NCBI GenBank assembly: GCA_947176485.1
Contig: CAMWQS010000079.1
Location: forward strand, 1-6,972
Origin: an uncultured Clostridia bacterium
GTDB lineage: Bacteria > Bacillota > Clostridia > Christensenellales > Borkfalkiaceae
Direction of reading: 5' to 3'
Length of the DNA: 6,972 bases
Below are positions 5,209-6,972 of the stretch, one piece after another. A program made the position numbers and the translations under genes. How positions within the stretch are numbered: position 1 is the first letter of the stretch; every line of letters starts with the position of its first letter. The notes below the pieces were generated by a model. That model was not told the DNA's origin. It made no database searches and saw nothing but the letters and a program-made list of their open reading frames with translations.

Positions 5209-5622
5209 AAAAAATACTTTTTACTGTTGCTAGTTACTTGTAGTATAATTGCTTCAATTTTATTTACGGGTTGTGCAGATATTAAAATTACCGTAGGCAA
5301 ATATTATACGGAAAACGATACGGAAAGTTATATCGAGATACTTGAAGACGATAAAATACTTTTTAAAAACGTTGATTTTTCGCAACTTGAAGAGGTATTA
5401 CAAATCAACAAGAGTCCGTTGTCCGTAGACGACGTTGCCGACAAGCTCAGCCAACCTCAAAAATACGATTATTATAAAGGCAGTGATATTGAAGGTTATG
5501 ATTATACAATTCAAGTACTGTTTGACGGAACTGAAGAAGACGGTGGAATGTGCTTAACCCTTCGTTGGTCAAAAGAAAATACTTTATGGTGTTTAGATAA
5601 TGCTTATTCATTACAAACTTAA
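5206..5622 (+). CDS. Small lipoprotein of unknown function
   Basis: This is a 138-residue predicted lipoprotein. Two N-terminal lysines are followed by a hydrophobic core (about residues 5-20) and the lipobox-like F-T-G-C, with Cys23 as the expected lipidated residue. Phe at -3 is tolerated but not ideal. The mature part is acidic and probably beta-rich: GKYYTENDTESYIEILEDD (31-49) resembles the opening strands of small extracytoplasmic domains common in Bacillota lipoproteins, but I recognise no named family. It would be tethered to the outer face of the cytoplasmic membrane. The gene begins 28 bases after the oxoamine synthase stop and has no clear promoter of its own, so it may be co-transcribed. 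Its AT-rich composition resembles the AbiH gene more than the genes to its left, so it may be a later arrival. The GTG start is supported by AAAGG at 5193-5197. Confidence 0.75.
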   Translation: MKKYFLLLLVTCSIIASILFTGCADIKITVGKYYTENDTESYIEILEDDKILFKNVDFSQLEEVLQINKSPLSVDDVADKLSQPQKYDYYKGSDIEGYDYTIQVLFDGTEEDGGMCLTLRWSKENTLWCLDNAYSLQT

Positions 5623-5635
5623 TATTCGTTAAAAT

Positions 5636-5668
5636 AAAGCCGAGCTATGTAAAAGTAGTTCGGCTTTT
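5636..5668. terminator. Bidirectional terminator between convergent genes
   Basis: Bases 5636-5647 pair with 5656-5667 as a 12-bp stem with one G.U pair and an 8-base loop. On the plus strand the stem runs into TTTT-GA-TTTTT (5665-5675). On the minus strand it is followed by TTTATTTT. It can therefore end the lipoprotein transcript and also the AbiH transcript, whose stop lies about 65 bases away at 5734. Confidence 0.82.
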
Positions 5669-5733
5669 GATTTTTAGAGTGGCAAACCTTGGGGGTGCTT
5701 TTCATATTGCTTGTCATTACCTATCGGCAAAAC

Positions 5734-6966
5734 TTATTCTTTAACCTCTTGAATATGTAATCGGTTTTCCAAAAGCAACTTATGAATTAAATTTTTTCCC
5801 TGCTCTTGGTTTGTAAGAGATTTGCCGTATTCGCTAATTAGCCTATAAACCGCATCGTAATTTTCAAATCCTTTTGAATAATAGAAAGTCAAACTTACAT
5901 TACTATTTTTGTAGAGGTCATAATAGTCAAAAATACTTTGGAAATATGAATAGTCCGCCTCGCTTAAAGAGTGTCCATAAAACTTTATTGCAATAGCTTT
6001 TCCGTCGTTCGGGGGTAAGGCCGTTACATATTTATCTGAACTAAGCATTTTACGATAAGTTTTACTAAACAACCGCAATTCGGAACCTGCGCCTTGTGAT
6101 TGTATTAAATTATCATCAACCCCAAATATTATGTTCGACTTATCACACCCATTCACGCAAATATTGCTGCACAATTTGCCGTGAACATTGTTATAGTAAC
6201 ACGGACTTTCTACCTCTAAAATGTCAAAAAGTGCAGTATAATTGAAATTGAGAATAAATACATCGCTTAAATTATCAAAAACATTAATAAGATACTTTTT
6301 ACTTTTAACTGTTATAAAATCATCTATTTTATTAAATTTATAGTACGCAAACCCCGTAAGGTTCGCAAGCAAATTAACAGCCTTAATTATATATTCTTCG
6401 TTCTGCTCGGCTTCATTGTTGGGATTTACTATCTGATTTTTGAGATATTTACAGAATCGCTTTTCTAAATTATGTAGATCTTGTAATAATTTATTGATTA
6501 AGAAAATAAGCGCATTATTATAGGAAAACTTTTCGTCTTGATTCGTGCTACGAACAAAAAAGTCTACACAATAATTAAACAAATATGTATTAATCGGATC
6601 ACCTAATTCTTTAATTTTATCAGTCGACGGCGGTATTCTTAGTATTGCACTATCCAAAGCACATTTCCATAAACCATTGATAATAGATACTTTTGTTTGA
6701 TCAATCTTACCTAAAACGACATAACAAATGGTTTCTTTTATAATGCTTTCAATATCACACCACTTATAATCGTCTTTGTCATAAGCTTTATAATATTCAA
6801 GTAACAATTCTTCCCAGAAACCCGAAGCTCCCGCTTGTAATTGTTTTCTTCCAAACGGTTCTACACCTGTATTAAGAATAGTATTACGAAAAAAGTCTCT
6901 ATAACTTGAATTTAATCCACAATGAACATCAAATCCATTACCTAAAATTATAAGCTGTGAAGTCAT
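5734..6966 (-). CDS. abiH: AbiH family abortive-infection (phage defence) protein
   Basis: This 410-residue cytosolic protein matches the AbiH family, first known as a lactococcal phage abortive-infection system that works as a single gene. Characteristic motifs run in order: LIILGNGFD (5-13) with G17-L18 and SYRDFF (21-26), W69-x-x-I-E, LNFNYT (239-244), NVHGKL (260-265), FGVDD (281-285) and FYGHSLSEAD (329-338). The region between about 90 and 230 is a variable helical insert. The order GNG, N-Y, HG, G-x-S-x-x-x-x-D parallels the GAG, TNYD, HG and GYS-x-x-D motifs of SIR2-like NAD-cleaving proteins. On that alignment Asn242 and His262 would be the catalytic equivalents. This is inference, not an established activity. 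The ATG at 6966 fits the family N-terminus, but only six bases lie upstream, so its ribosome site and promoter are outside the window. The gene is intact, strongly AT-rich and convergent to the lipoprotein gene, consistent with acquired defence DNA. A partner gene beyond 6972 cannot be excluded. Confidence 0.85.
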   Translation of the reverse strand: MTSQLIILGNGFDVHCGLNSSYRDFFRNTILNTGVEPFGRKQLQAGASGFWEELLLEYYKAYDKDDYKWCDIESIIKETICYVVLGKIDQTKVSIINGLWKCALDSAILRIPPSTDKIKELGDPINTYLFNYCVDFFVRSTNQDEKFSYNNALIFLINKLLQDLHNLEKRFCKYLKNQIVNPNNEAEQNEEYIIKAVNLLANLTGFAYYKFNKIDDFITVKSKKYLINVFDNLSDVFILNFNYTALFDILEVESPCYYNNVHGKLCSNICVNGCDKSNIIFGVDDNLIQSQGAGSELRLFSKTYRKMLSSDKYVTALPPNDGKAIAIKFYGHSLSEADYSYFQSIFDYYDLYKNSNVSLTFYYSKGFENYDAVYRLISEYGKSLTNQEQGKNLIHKLLLENRLHIQEVKE

Positions 6967-6972
6967 TAGTAT

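Noticed and set aside
5669..5733. Possible attachment site or mobile-element end beside the AbiH gene
   Set aside because: No tRNA end, inverted repeat or target duplication is visible; only short chance similarities such as GGCAAA occur.

Overview
The window looks like chromosome of an anaerobic, probably uncultured Clostridia-type member of the Bacillota. The reasons are a V-type ATP synthase rotor subunit, AGGAGG-type ribosome sites, near-consensus sigma-A promoters, rho-independent terminators, and a moderate-GC core next to AT-rich accessory DNA. This assignment is inferred from gene content and sequence style only; no taxonomic marker is present.

Layout. (1) 1-735: subunit D of a V/A-type ATPase, last gene of an operon entering from the left, closed by a strong terminator. 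(2) 770-3279: a self-contained transcription unit. An extended -10 promoter drives a 509-residue membrane protein with two DUF1538 repeats, then two small P-II-like proteins. The first P-II-like gene starts with a perfect AGGAGG that overlaps the transporter stop, and the second overlaps the first by ATGA. A 14-bp perfect hairpin follows. (3) 3300-3845: a small serine alpha/beta hydrolase that begins just after that hairpin. (4) 3897-5177: a consensus promoter and a PLP-dependent alpha-oxoamine synthase, closest in motifs to serine palmitoyltransferase-like enzymes. (5) 5206-5667: a small lipoprotein of unknown function with a GTG start, followed by a hairpin that can terminate both strands. 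(6) 5734-6966, minus strand: an AbiH-family phage-defence protein, converging on the lipoprotein. DNA from about 5200 to the right end is clearly richer in A+T, as expected for accessory or acquired genes.

How the genes may work together. The central cassette is the most interesting part. A tandem DUF1538 membrane protein, from a family for which cation/proton antiport has been reported in a halophile, is co-translated with two divergent P-II-like proteins. The P-II-like proteins lack a recognisable uridylylation-type T-loop and carry tails of opposite net charge. The simplest model is a membrane transporter gated by a paired, possibly heteromeric, P-II-like sensor. Its position beside the ion-translocating ATPase suggests, without proving, a role in ion homeostasis. 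The AbiH protein keeps motifs in the same order as SIR2-like NAD-cleaving effectors. The remaining genes show no clear pathway link to each other.
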